In this document: piece by piece, positions 1 to 9,966 of the stretch
Layout of the letters: every line of letters begins with the position of its first letter
How positions within the stretch are numbered: position 1 is the stretch's first letter
Assembly: GCA_900552455.1 (NCBI GenBank)
Contig: URZX01000035.1
Coordinates: forward strand, 1 to 22,565
DNA from: an uncultured Peptococcaceae bacterium
Lineage (GTDB): Bacteria; Bacillota; Peptococcia; Peptococcales; Peptococcaceae
Direction: 5' to 3'
Length of the DNA stretch: 22,565 nt
The notes under the pieces: generated by a model
Seen by the model: the letters and a program-made list of their open reading frames with translations, nothing else
What the model was told of the DNA's origin: nothing
The model's database searches: none
Made by a program: the position numbers and the translations under genes

Positions 1-55
1 TTAGCAAAACAAGCTATTTAATTTTTATAGTGTCCAACTTTTGGGGGACAGTTCA
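1..55 (-). mobile_element. Terminal end of an IS3-family-like insertion sequence (partial, or a remnant)
   Basis: Read on the minus strand from position 55, the sequence begins TGAACTGTCC and continues through CCCAAAAGTTGGACA. This is the style of terminal inverted repeat found on many IS3-family elements of Bacillota. The body of the element would lie to the left, outside the window, so no transposase is visible. The outer boundary at about 55 is inferred from the TGA start. It may equally be a solo end left after a deletion. The assignment rests on recalled IS3 end sequences and not on a second copy in the window. Confidence 0.5.
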
Positions 56-148
56 ACTTGAGTAGCCATGGTTTTTTCGTAGATCCATTCGTCGTTTTTT
101 GTCAGCGCCAGCATCCTCCCAGCCAGAGCGGCGCAGCGCCTCAGCGCT

Positions 149-364
149 TTAGCGTGGCGAGCGGTCAAGCCTAGCAATATGCGCCAGCGCCTCCGCCTCC
201 GTCGCAAAAAGCCGCTTCTCGCGCACCTTCATCCCCGCGCGCCCACTCACCCCATCGTAGACAATCAGCCAGAATTCCCCGCTCCGCCGCTTGATCTGCA
301 CCTCGCGGATAAAATTGTTCGATTCAACAAGATAAGCCGTGTCACCGGCACGGAATTTTTGCAT
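149..364 (-). CDS. Small conserved-type hypothetical protein, 71 aa
   Basis: A 71-residue basic protein of unknown function. The start is set by a strong ribosome binding site (AAGGAG, 8 nt before the ATG). The sequence begins MQKFRAGDTAYLVES, has alternating hydrophobic residues that suggest a small beta barrel, and ends in a helical FATEAEALAHIARL segment. This 'GD-x-x-YLVES ... RLF-T-x-EEA' pattern resembles short proteins seen across Bacillota, but I cannot name a family. It lies 51 bp downstream of the helicase-methyltransferase gene on the same strand, with no terminator between, so it may be co-transcribed. Its GC-rich codon use matches the housekeeping genes and not the AT-rich defence block, so it is probably the native neighbour at the left edge of the insertion. 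Confidence 0.7.
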   Translation of the reverse strand: MQKFRAGDTAYLVESNNFIREVQIKRRSGEFWLIVYDGVSGRAGMKVREKRLFATEAEALAHIARLDRSPR

Positions 365-415
365 AAGGGATCAGCTCCTTGGGCAGATAGTGGGAGAGCG
401 GGGGGATAAAGTTTA

Positions 416-3400
416 TCAAGCTTTCATTGGTCGCATGATCTTTTCTACAATATCAATTTCTTCGTTTGAAAGATTGAAGAAGGTGTAAAGATCTTTATCA
501 GACCATTTTCTGGTAAAATCCATCTTTGGAACGAAAATAAAATTGCTTCTTGATACATGAGAAGATGAATAGGTTGTCCGCATTAAAAAACGTGGCAATT
601 TACACATCATAAATTGTCTAAAGTTTTCTGCTTCATTTTCGGTATCAAAGAAACCAATGTTTAGATATGAAAATGAATCAACTTGTCCAGGATAAACAAT
701 ATGAGGTGTTGAGATTGAACGATAACCCTTTTCTGGCCTTACGCCAGCTTCTCCATTTTGTGGAACTAATATAGAAATACGGACTTTATATTTATCAATA
801 AGGTTAGCGTTTTTCTTAACAATATCTCGGGAAATATAGCTCGCTTTAGAATTATTGGTACCATCGCTATGGATGAGTAAAATATCTCCATCTTGGTATT
901 TTTCGTGGCCACGTGTTTTAGAGGGGATACCAAAAGTATCTATCGGTGATACCATTGAAGCAACGAAGTCAGTTGCCTGATTCTGGATCTTTTTAATAAT
1001 TGAAACAGCTTGATTTGAGCGGACAAACAGTGATTCAAATTCATTTAGTGGACGTTTAGCTTCATTTCGTTTTCCAGCGGTGTAATTGACAACGATACAA
1101 TCATCTTCGCGGTCCCTTTCCCAAAGGAAGTAGCAAATGCCACCTCCGATATCAACAGACGTAAAACAATCTTTTGAGTTAGCAAAGTCTACCAACTTGG
1201 TAAGATGTTTATCATTTACCATTTCAGTTCGAAATGTATTAAGACCCATTCCGCCATTATACCAGCGAGCCATGATAATCATTGAAACATATTTTGGAGA
1301 TAGTGCTTTTGCTTCTTGTACAAAAAATTGAAAAATTGGTGGCGCTTGTTTGGCTGCCTTGCCAGAATTTGCTCCGCCATTTGACAACAATTGATAGGGT
1401 GGGTTGCCAACTATTGCATCAAATTCCATTAGACCATCTCCCATTTTCCAGTATCGTTTTTTTAGCACTCGTTTTTCAAACACATGAGGTTTGTTTTTCA
1501 GAACATTGACTAACTCTTTAACCCAGTGTGCTTTTATTCTTCTTTCGTGGTAACCTAGCAGAGTTCGTTGTGTAATTGCCTTAGCCATTTTTGTTTTGCA
1601 AATCACAAAAACATTGTTATCAATCGTTTCCTGCCACAGTTTATTTTTTTCTGCAATTTTCCATTTATGGCCGACTTCCTTTTCTAATTTACAACGGTAT
1701 ACACTATACGCCACATAGAGTGGATAGAGCCCTGTTTTAGAGTTTATTTCCAAAATCTGTGTATTTGGATTTTCGAAAACATCTTTTGTGACCTGTCCTT
1801 GATCGACAAAGCGCGGCGTGGATAGTGAGTGGTCTTCTTCAAATGTTTCATCGTAGAAACACCAACCTCCCAAAGTGTCAGCCATATGCATATTGACCAC
1901 GCGCCATGGTGTCAGCACGGTTTCTTTATCAGGGTTTTTGAAGGTGCTGAACAAGCTGGCGATTTTTTTCACACGTTCTGTTGGTTCCAAAGTGTCAGCT
2001 TCACGCGCAATGTTTCGAATCCTGCGACCTGCCGCAATGAAGACTTCTTCATCGTAATATTTCTGGAATTCCTTGAACATTTCTTTTGTGACACCGTTTG
2101 GCATAAATTCTTCCCAGGAGGAGATGTCTATCGCATCAACGAAGCGGTCTAAGGTAATTTCTTCATCGTAAGGAATGTCTGCGCCATAGATAAGCAGAGG
2201 CATGCGGATAGAGATTCCTCTTAGAACACTGATTGCGGTCTTGCGAACTTTTTTCTTTTCTTTGAGCTCTTCCAGCCGTTCCTGTTCCTCAGGGGTCAGA
2301 TCTTTTTTCGGTTTCTTTTTTAATTTTTTTTGTTCTTCATATTCTTCATTGGTCAAGCCTTGCTTGTTGACGTCTATTTCATCGGTTTTTGGCATTGCTG
2401 GCGTTTTGCCGATGATTTTCTTCAATTCTTCAAATTTTTTCAGATCTAACTGATCTAATTTTAGTAGTTCGTCATTATACAAACAGGTGTCATCAAAGCC
2501 GTGGCGAACGGCACGGTCGGCATACGCGCGTTTTAACTGCTGGAGCAATTTGTTGGTGTTGTAAGGCTTCATTTCGGAACCTGAAATTGCGATGACAGGG
2601 CAATAGTTCAGGAATTTTCCGAGGACTTGCTTGTCGCCGTCGGTTGTTTTTCCGGCTCGTGCAGAGATTTGTACCGCGCTGGTGATCATTTTTAATGTGC
2701 GGTCTGGCGCAAAGTCAAACACATAGGCGGTTTCCTTGATCTTGCCATCGTCGTTGCATGGCGACTGCACACGGAAGATGGTTTGCAAATAGTTGGCTGC
2801 CGATGTAGAATAAGCCCCCGCTAGCATAAAGACGGCTGTCCATTCTTTGACAGTGACGCCAGTGGTGAGTTTGCCACAGGAGAGGGTGATGGTATAGGTG
2901 TCCGACTTTTTCGCTGCTTTGATGGCGGCTTTTACTTTTCTCAGCGCCTCTTCGTATTTTTCTTCTTCATCGCCAGCGCCTGCAACATTCACAATATCGA
3001 ACTGACCGCAGCCAAAAATAGGATGTTTCATCATCAGTGCTTTGAGTGCCCGCGCCTCTTTGACGCCTGGCACCATCCATAGGGTATGTTTAAATAAATC
3101 GCGATATTTTTCGTTGGTGAATGGATATTGGTTGTCTGGGTCTTCTTTTGTCATGAGGTTCAGGAAGGACCACACGTCTGCCTCATGGACAAAATCCCCT
3201 TCTTTGGCGGTTGGCGGCATGTTGTCATGGTCGATGCTGAAGTCACCAGTGAAGGTGCGGAAAAATTCCTTGAAATTGAACGCTTTGTCTTCGTAGGTGA
3301 TGTAGTTTTCGTTATGCAGGATATCGCCGAGGGAGTAGGTGTAGATTCTGAGCTCCGGAAGTTCATCATAGGGGTTGGGATCGCCAAAATGGTTTTTATT

Positions 3401-4447
3401 CCATTCATATTTACATTCTTGCTCCATGACATAGTCCCAGGTATAGATGGATTTTTCTTCGTAATCACTTACAATATTGAACGGTGTGCCAGATAATGCA
3501 AGAAATTTTGTGCCCTGGCCTTCTTTTACAACTGCTTTTACGGTTTCTTCGCCGAGGGCTGTGGTCGTTCCTTCGTGAGCCTCATCTACGATCGCGCAAT
3601 CCCAGACGGTATCAAAAATTTCATCGTTTTTATCGAATTTGCCGCCAACTTCTACCGATCCACGAAGATCTTGAATGGAAGCGAAATAAATGAACTTTTT
3701 CTTGGTTTTTAATAGCTGAGCAAGGGCGTAGCCTGTAGCCTTTGAGCCATAAAGTGTATCATCGGAATCATGGAATATTTTGGTGAAATCATCATACCAA
3801 CCTGCATCAACAACTGGCCTGTGTGTTAAGATGATTGTTTTCTCAAACGCACATCGTTTCACGATTTCAAGAGCGACAAATGTTTTCCCATAGCGCATTT
3901 TTGCGTTGATAAGAAATCTGTCTGCTTTCTCAAAGTGGTTCACAACCTTGTTGATACAATCTTCCTGTTCTGGTCGAAAAATGATTGGTGTATGATGATT
4001 GTTGAGGCTGGTATTACTCAGATTTGCATAATTGTTTTTCACGGCATCGATTGCTTTTCGCGCAGTGTCAAGATCTATATAAAACCATTCTTTCCCGGTG
4101 GCATCGCCGATTGGAACATTATTTATACCGGAATTCTTTAGAACGTTATGCACTTGATGATCGCGGAAAGCTTTTAGCATGAGGTTGCCTTCCTCATCTT
4201 TTATGGTTCGTATAGCCAATTCTGTATGCAAAAGCTTTGGTGTAATTCCGGCGGTATTTGTATAAGATCGTATTCTTTCGAGAGCACACTGGTTTAGTTC
4301 GTGTGAATTAGGCAAAAGCTGATCGATCGGCGTATTCGTGTGCAGGGTCGCGTCGCCGATCTTCAACAGTCCTTTATGTGCTTCGTCTGGAATGGTAAAT
4401 ACATAGATCACCTTATAGTTAAAGGTCGCTTTAAATTCTGTTTGCAT
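416..4447 (-). CDS. GIY-YIG-like / DEAH helicase / Eco57I-like N6-adenine methyltransferase fusion protein
   Basis: A 1343-residue multidomain protein with the parts of a restriction-modification enzyme in one chain. Residues about 10-135 look like a T5orf172-type GIY-YIG domain: VIYVF, then LLKIGDA, then a conserved HTEL and EWFYIDL near its end. Residues 155-600 are an SF2 helicase with a Walker A variant (MRYGKT, 184-189), VDEAH (287-291), SGTP (319-322) and motif VI LQTIFRVQ (554-561). A lysine/glutamate-rich, probably coiled segment spans about 690-735. Residues 845-1110 are methyltransferase-like: VLTPW (motif X-like), ILEINSKTG (a poor motif I) and NPPY (1015-1018, motif IV). The C-terminus (about 1120-1343) could be the target-recognition part. 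The start ATG follows GGAGGG and overlaps the upstream gene by 17 bp, suggesting coupled translation. The order of activities is family knowledge; cleavage of DNA is inferred. Confidence 0.85.
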   Translation of the reverse strand: MQTEFKATFNYKVIYVFTIPDEAHKGLLKIGDATLHTNTPIDQLLPNSHELNQCALERIRSYTNTAGITPKLLHTELAIRTIKDEEGNLMLKAFRDHQVHNVLKNSGINNVPIGDATGKEWFYIDLDTARKAIDAVKNNYANLSNTSLNNHHTPIIFRPEQEDCINKVVNHFEKADRFLINAKMRYGKTFVALEIVKRCAFEKTIILTHRPVVDAGWYDDFTKIFHDSDDTLYGSKATGYALAQLLKTKKKFIYFASIQDLRGSVEVGGKFDKNDEIFDTVWDCAIVDEAHEGTTTALGEETVKAVVKEGQGTKFLALSGTPFNIVSDYEEKSIYTWDYVMEQECKYEWNKNHFGDPNPYDELPELRIYTYSLGDILHNENYITYEDKAFNFKEFFRTFTGDFSIDHDNMPPTAKEGDFVHEADVWSFLNLMTKEDPDNQYPFTNEKYRDLFKHTLWMVPGVKEARALKALMMKHPIFGCGQFDIVNVAGAGDEEEKYEEALRKVKAAIKAAKKSDTYTITLSCGKLTTGVTVKEWTAVFMLAGAYSTSAANYLQTIFRVQSPCNDDGKIKETAYVFDFAPDRTLKMITSAVQISARAGKTTDGDKQVLGKFLNYCPVIAISGSEMKPYNTNKLLQQLKRAYADRAVRHGFDDTCLYNDELLKLDQLDLKKFEELKKIIGKTPAMPKTDEIDVNKQGLTNEEYEEQKKLKKKPKKDLTPEEQERLEELKEKKKVRKTAISVLRGISIRMPLLIYGADIPYDEEITLDRFVDAIDISSWEEFMPNGVTKEMFKEFQKYYDEEVFIAAGRRIRNIAREADTLEPTERVKKIASLFSTFKNPDKETVLTPWRVVNMHMADTLGGWCFYDETFEEDHSLSTPRFVDQGQVTKDVFENPNTQILEINSKTGLYPLYVAYSVYRCKLEKEVGHKWKIAEKNKLWQETIDNNVFVICKTKMAKAITQRTLLGYHERRIKAHWVKELVNVLKNKPHVFEKRVLKKRYWKMGDGLMEFDAIVGNPPYQLLSNGGANSGKAAKQAPPIFQFFVQEAKALSPKYVSMIIMARWYNGGMGLNTFRTEMVNDKHLTKLVDFANSKDCFTSVDIGGGICYFLWERDREDDCIVVNYTAGKRNEAKRPLNEFESLFVRSNQAVSIIKKIQNQATDFVASMVSPIDTFGIPSKTRGHEKYQDGDILLIHSDGTNNSKASYISRDIVKKNANLIDKYKVRISILVPQNGEAGVRPEKGYRSISTPHIVYPGQVDSFSYLNIGFFDTENEAENFRQFMMCKLPRFLMRTTYSSSHVSRSNFIFVPKMDFTRKWSDKDLYTFFNLSNEEIDIVEKIMRPMKA

Positions 4448-5402
4448 GGCGATTCCCTCCGTTCACAATGTTTTTGAACTCTAAACTTTTTTTCGCACGC
4501 CAATCATAGATCAAACAAGGCATTTCATTACAGCTTTCGTCGGCGTTACTCTGCTCGTCGTTGGTTTCTGATAGGCTGAATAGCGACTGTTGCTTGTAAA
4601 TTGGTTGCGCGATACTATAAGGCACTGTCATGGTGATGCCGTTCATTTGCCAGATATTCCACGCTACGATATTTGCAATTTTTTTCATTTCTAACAGAGA
4701 AGGGGCGTGGTCAAATCGTGCTTTATAATAATCTATATAGGAAAGGAACATGTTTTCTCGTGCCAAAAGCACATTATCGCCTTGATAGTCATAGCCGTAG
4801 CAACTTTGGAAAGATCGGTATGTCCATGTTTTCCATTCGTTGTCCGACACTGCATTTTCGTTCACGATGCGCATTTTCCGATCTAATAAACCAATGCGTT
4901 CGCTCTGCGGAATCAATGTTCCGTTTACAGTATCATAACGGCTCACAAGATAAGGCGCTTCTCCGCAGCTGATTTCCATTCGCCGTGCGTCAACGTAATC
5001 TTTCCAGATTTTATCCCGCGGGAATACAATTTTTTCGGTCGTTGCTTGCCAGCACTGGTTTCCGCTGATATTGAAAACGTTCGCGCGCTCGAACCATGCT
5101 TCATCGATCAAATTGTTTTGCTCGTTGCACACCCATGAAGGAGTGAAAACCTCGGCTTTATCGCGCGTTCGTCTGATTTGTTCTTCTTTACTTTTTGACA
5201 CGCGAGGTTGGATAATCGTGCTTCTGTCGCCAGTGATGAGATCAGGACAGATTTCCTGCTCTGCCTGATATTCTGGACCGTAGCCGATGTAATTATCCGT
5301 TCCCCAGCGAATAAAACGCTTGGTTGTTTTGTCGCTGAGAAGTATCTTTAACAAATCAAGGCTGATATCGGCGATATGTTGTTCTTTTACATCTATTTCC
5401 AT
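4431..5402 (-). CDS. Methyltransferase-like restriction subunit M, lacking an NPPY motif
   Basis: A 323-residue protein resembling the short proteins annotated as 'restriction endonuclease subunit M'. It shows the front half of an N6-adenine methyltransferase: motif X-like RDKAEVFTPSWV (80-91), a motif I-like stretch RRMEISCGEAPYL (140-152), YGYDYQGDNVLLARENM (202-218, motif II-like), and IANIVAWNIWQM (242-253). I see no NPPY or DPPY motif IV, so it should not methylate alone. It precedes the helicase-methyltransferase gene with a 17-bp overlap, which suggests a complex of the two products. The start ATG has GAGG upstream at a normal distance. Codon use is AT-rich like its two partners. Confidence is high for the family likeness and moderate for function. 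Confidence 0.8.
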   Translation of the reverse strand: MEIDVKEQHIADISLDLLKILLSDKTTKRFIRWGTDNYIGYGPEYQAEQEICPDLITGDRSTIIQPRVSKSKEEQIRRTRDKAEVFTPSWVCNEQNNLIDEAWFERANVFNISGNQCWQATTEKIVFPRDKIWKDYVDARRMEISCGEAPYLVSRYDTVNGTLIPQSERIGLLDRKMRIVNENAVSDNEWKTWTYRSFQSCYGYDYQGDNVLLARENMFLSYIDYYKARFDHAPSLLEMKKIANIVAWNIWQMNGITMTVPYSIAQPIYKQQSLFSLSETNDEQSNADESCNEMPCLIYDWRAKKSLEFKNIVNGGNRHANRI

Positions 5403-5475
5403 ATTGCAATCCTCGTTTATCGATAGTGCGTTATAATGTTACGTGCAATATAATGTGAAAAGTATCGTTGGTTAT

Positions 5476-5504
5476 ATTTTAGCATGGGGAAGAGAATTCT
5501 TCCA
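5476..5504 (-). promoter_or_regulatory. Possible internal promoter before the M subunit gene, with overlapping hairpin
   Basis: On the minus strand an extended -10 (TGCTAAAAT, 5476-5484) is preceded at 17 bp by a weak -35 (TGGAAG, 5499-5504). The spacer overlaps an inverted repeat with 6-bp arms (GGAAGA and TCTTCC, 5488-5503) that could act as an operator. If used, it would express the M subunit and helicase separately from the FRG gene, with a leader of about 65 nt. The weak -35 keeps confidence low. Confidence 0.35.
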
Positions 5505-5515
5505 CGAATGTTTGC

Positions 5516-7015
5516 CTAGATATTAAACTGGATTCTGACTAGAGGAGTGTCATGGATATTTTTCAAGGCGTCATTGATCGTATATCTTTTGTTAATCTTT
5601 TGCAGCCTGTTATGAGTAATAAATTCCACGCTGCCTTCTACAACGGATAACCCATTTAACCGTAGAGTGTCTTTGAAGTTTTCGAAATCGGCTTCTGTAA
5701 GATCGTCTAATCGTTTTCTCAATAATTTACAAGTGTATTCAAAGGTGCTATTAGAAATTCTGTGGGTATTTCTAATAGCCTTCATATATGTTTCGATGTT
5801 TGGAATATCATTTGTTGGATAAATGCTCTCTCCTTGGTGCATTTCTTCATAAATCCAATGACATAAATCTTCGTTTAATTCTATAAGGTATTTTTCAAAC
5901 AAAGAATCTTTTTGCATGTCGTAGGTTGGATCTGACGTCATAAACATATAGCCATGCTGCGCGCTGCATCTGTTAAAAGGCTGATATCCAATAGGGGTAA
6001 TTAATTGTAGCCCGGCGGATTCATCTGTTAGCGCCCATTTTATTGCGGTGATTTCCGCAGGAGAGCGGTATAGTAATCCATAGCGCGCGTCTTTTGTGCC
6101 TGAGCGAGAGGTTTTCTCTGAAAAATCTTGTTTGTCAAGAGGAAGCCAGCGGCCTCCGAGGTATTTACAACAGGCAAAGAATAACGCCGTTTTTAGATCG
6201 CTGGTTATATCTAAGACTGGTGTCTTAATTCCATAATGTTGAGCGAGTGCAAAATAATTGACATTAGAAGGTTCCCATTGTTTTATAACATCAAATTGAT
6301 CCAGAAATAAGCACGCTTCAGATAAAATGAATAGATCTTTGAGAAAGCTCATTGGAGTGTAAGGACGAAAAATACTAGGCTTTGAGGAGGCGAAGAATGC
6401 ATTTTCACCGCGATAATGATACAGCCCTGAGTCTTGTGTCCAGACTGTGCCGGTGTGAGGAAAGGTTTTCTGCATTCCAGGAATAAACATATCATATAAA
6501 AATCTTATGATGATTGCTAACGGAGCAGGAGCATTACTAATTTTGTTTAGTATGGTGTCTTTTTCTAGTGAAGTCATTCCGTCACGGTCAATGAGCCACT
6601 GAAATAAACCGGGCTCAGGCTGATCTGGCCAAATTCCAAATAACATGGCCGCTCTTTTTAGTGATTCAAAATACAGAGGGTCAGAAGCATTATCTATTGT
6701 TTTAATAAGATCGTGAAGTTCGTTTATTTTCTTTTGACTTTGGATTTCGTCGTCGAATAGTTGCTGGATTGTGTCAGAAGTAATAATGGGAATATTTTCG
6801 GATGTCGCAGCAATTGAGATGGGGGGCTGCGGGGATCTACGATAATACTTTTTCAAGCAGTTGTTCCAATTGGCACGCTCTCCATAGAGAGCATTTAAAT
6901 GATTGCGCGCCATGTTGAGACTATCTTGGTAGGCAAGAGAGACTTCGCAATCGATGCCGATTGCTTCGGTTATTCTATCTTGCCAGTTTTTTTCAAGTTG
7001 AGTTTGTTTTCGCAT
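5516..7015 (-). CDS. FRG-domain protein, putative phage-defence component
   Basis: A 499-residue protein with an FRG domain, a family named for a conserved F/Y-R-G and often found in or near phage-defence loci; its biochemical activity is not settled. The signature is clear: YHYRGENAFF (199-208) with SIFR (214-217), then LAQHYGIKTPVLDITS (257-272) leading into TALFFACC, and a C-terminal element RCSAQHGYMFMT (349-360). The first 190 residues are helical and charged without a family I recognise; the last 100 may be a separate helical region. The start ATG has GGAAGGAG 5 nt upstream and a strong promoter about 60 bp before it. The gene is first in the leftward AT-rich cluster with the M subunit and helicase-methyltransferase, 113 bp ahead of the former. 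It may be an effector or a second defence gene sharing the operon. Confidence 0.85.
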   Translation of the reverse strand: MRKQTQLEKNWQDRITEAIGIDCEVSLAYQDSLNMARNHLNALYGERANWNNCLKKYYRRSPQPPISIAATSENIPIITSDTIQQLFDDEIQSQKKINELHDLIKTIDNASDPLYFESLKRAAMLFGIWPDQPEPGLFQWLIDRDGMTSLEKDTILNKISNAPAPLAIIIRFLYDMFIPGMQKTFPHTGTVWTQDSGLYHYRGENAFFASSKPSIFRPYTPMSFLKDLFILSEACLFLDQFDVIKQWEPSNVNYFALAQHYGIKTPVLDITSDLKTALFFACCKYLGGRWLPLDKQDFSEKTSRSGTKDARYGLLYRSPAEITAIKWALTDESAGLQLITPIGYQPFNRCSAQHGYMFMTSDPTYDMQKDSLFEKYLIELNEDLCHWIYEEMHQGESIYPTNDIPNIETYMKAIRNTHRISNSTFEYTCKLLRKRLDDLTEADFENFKDTLRLNGLSVVEGSVEFITHNRLQKINKRYTINDALKNIHDTPLVRIQFNI

Positions 7016-7072
7016 GTTGACTCCTTCCGTGATAAAAATAATGCTGAGTCTTTGGCGAATCTTTATGTTATA

Positions 7073-7101
7073 ATTTTATCAGATATTTGCGAGGCTTTCA
7101 A
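7073..7101 (-). promoter_or_regulatory. Strong sigma-70 promoter of the FRG / M / helicase operon
   Basis: Minus strand: -35 TTGAAA (7096-7101), a spacer of exactly 17 bp, and -10 TAAAAT (7073-7078) with an extended TGA just before it (7079-7081). The expected start is near 7066, giving a leader of about 50 nt to the FRG ribosome binding site. No terminator hairpin is visible between this promoter and the FRG gene. Confidence 0.75.
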
Positions 7102-7229
7102 ATTCCAGGGTGCGTTTTTGTTGGTTTTTCCTGTCAGTTATGGGTGCTTTCGTCGGCGAGCGGTAAAGCTTATCTCTTATTTCATCGGCTTGTTCCCGAT
7201 GTTAGCCCGTTTTTTTACAGATAGTCGAC

Positions 7230-7243
7230 CGAATAAATGTTGA
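7230..7243. promoter_or_regulatory. LexA-box-like site upstream of the defence operon
   Basis: CGAATAAATGTTGA matches 12 of 14 positions of the LexA box at 9967-9980, and shares the 11-mer GAATAAATGTT with both boxes next to lexA. It lies about 130 bp upstream of the main FRG promoter. On the minus strand it falls in the spacer of a weak promoter-like pair, CTGTCA (7241-7246) then 17 bp then TATCTG (7218-7223). One half-site is perfect and the other is degenerate. Between this site and the FRG promoter (7102-7229) I see only a 6-bp inverted repeat (CATCGG / CCGATG, 7183-7201) and no gene. Confidence 0.4.
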
Positions 7244-7256
7244 CAGTCTGCGTCCC

Positions 7257-7311
7257 TTTCCCTTACTCGCAGCCGTTTTCCCTTATTTTGCCCTGCAAAA
7301 TAAGGGAAAAC
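7257..7311. repeat. Perfect 16-bp inverted repeat with an extra copy of its 9-mer core
   Basis: GTTTTCCCTTATTTTG (7275-7290) and its exact reverse complement (7296-7311) flank a 5-base loop. The core TTTCCCTTA occurs a third time in direct orientation at 7257-7265, 20 bp from the copy at 7277-7285. Neither strand has a T-run after the arms, so it is not a typical intrinsic terminator. It sits between the lysS terminator and the AT-rich defence block, at the edge where base composition changes. A protein binding site or a mark of the insertion junction are possibilities. Confidence 0.7.
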
Positions 7312-7332
7312 ACCGCCACCCCAATCTCACAC

Positions 7333-7384
7333 AAAAAACCGCCCGCATGTGACGAATTTTCGTCGCATGCGGGCGGGTTTGTTT
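7333..7384 (-). terminator. Terminator of the greA-lysS operon
   Basis: A long GC-rich hairpin: CCGCCCGCATG pairs with CATGCGGGCGG, an inner GACGA/TCGTC extends the stem, and ATTT forms the loop. On the minus strand the stem is followed by TTTTTT (from 7338 downwards), 20 bp beyond the lysS stop. The plus side also carries TTTGTTTTT, so it could work in both directions. Confidence 0.9.
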
Positions 7385-7404
7385 TTCTATTCACCGATGC
7401 TGCA

Positions 7405-9827
<2,423 letters not shown>

Positions 9828-9888
9828 GGTAATTGCCTCCATTGTTTTCATATTGTCATGGGAATGTTGTTTTTCGCATAAGAAAGAA

Positions 9889-9906
9889 ATTGGGCGTCTG
9901 CCCAAT
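9889..9906 (-). promoter_or_regulatory. Hairpin at the extreme 5' end of the greA-lysS transcript
   Basis: On the minus strand ATTGGGC, a 4-base loop, then GCCCAAT form a perfect 7-bp stem. The -10 box of the promoter puts transcription start at about 9907, so the hairpin begins at or next to the first nucleotide. A 5' stabilising hairpin is a plausible role; an operator is also possible. Confidence 0.5.
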
Positions 9907-9913
9907 CTAATTT

Positions 9914-9943
9914 ATTATAGAGAGGGTGGGCGCTGCTTGTCAA
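9914..9943 (-). promoter_or_regulatory. Sigma-70 promoter of greA-lysS
   Basis: Minus strand: consensus -35 TTGACA (9938-9943) and consensus -10 TATAAT (9914-9919) with an 18-bp spacer. The first LexA box (9946-9959) ends 3 bp from the -35. Confidence 0.9.
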
Positions 9944-9945
9944 GA

Positions 9946-9959
9946 AGAATAAATGTTCG
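9946..9959. promoter_or_regulatory. LexA box 1
   Basis: AGAATAAATGTTCG (reverse complement CGAACATTTATTCT) matches the Gram-positive SOS box pattern GAAC-N4-GTTC with one altered half. It lies just upstream of the greA -35 and its centre is 21 bp, two helical turns, from box 2. Confidence 0.75.
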
Positions 9960-9966
9960 CTTTGGG

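Noticed and set aside
25..207. A 60-codon minus-strand frame running from the small gene's end into the IS-like end
   Set aside because: Its arginine- and alanine-rich start and its passage through the IS terminal repeat suggest a chance frame.
6899..7243. A 114-codon plus-strand frame covering the start of the FRG gene and its upstream region
   Set aside because: It overlaps the FRG coding start and promoter in antisense, has no ribosome binding site that I can see, and resembles no family.
7275..7311. The perfect inverted repeat as a second lysS terminator
   Set aside because: There is no T-run on either strand after the arms, and a complete terminator already lies between it and lysS.
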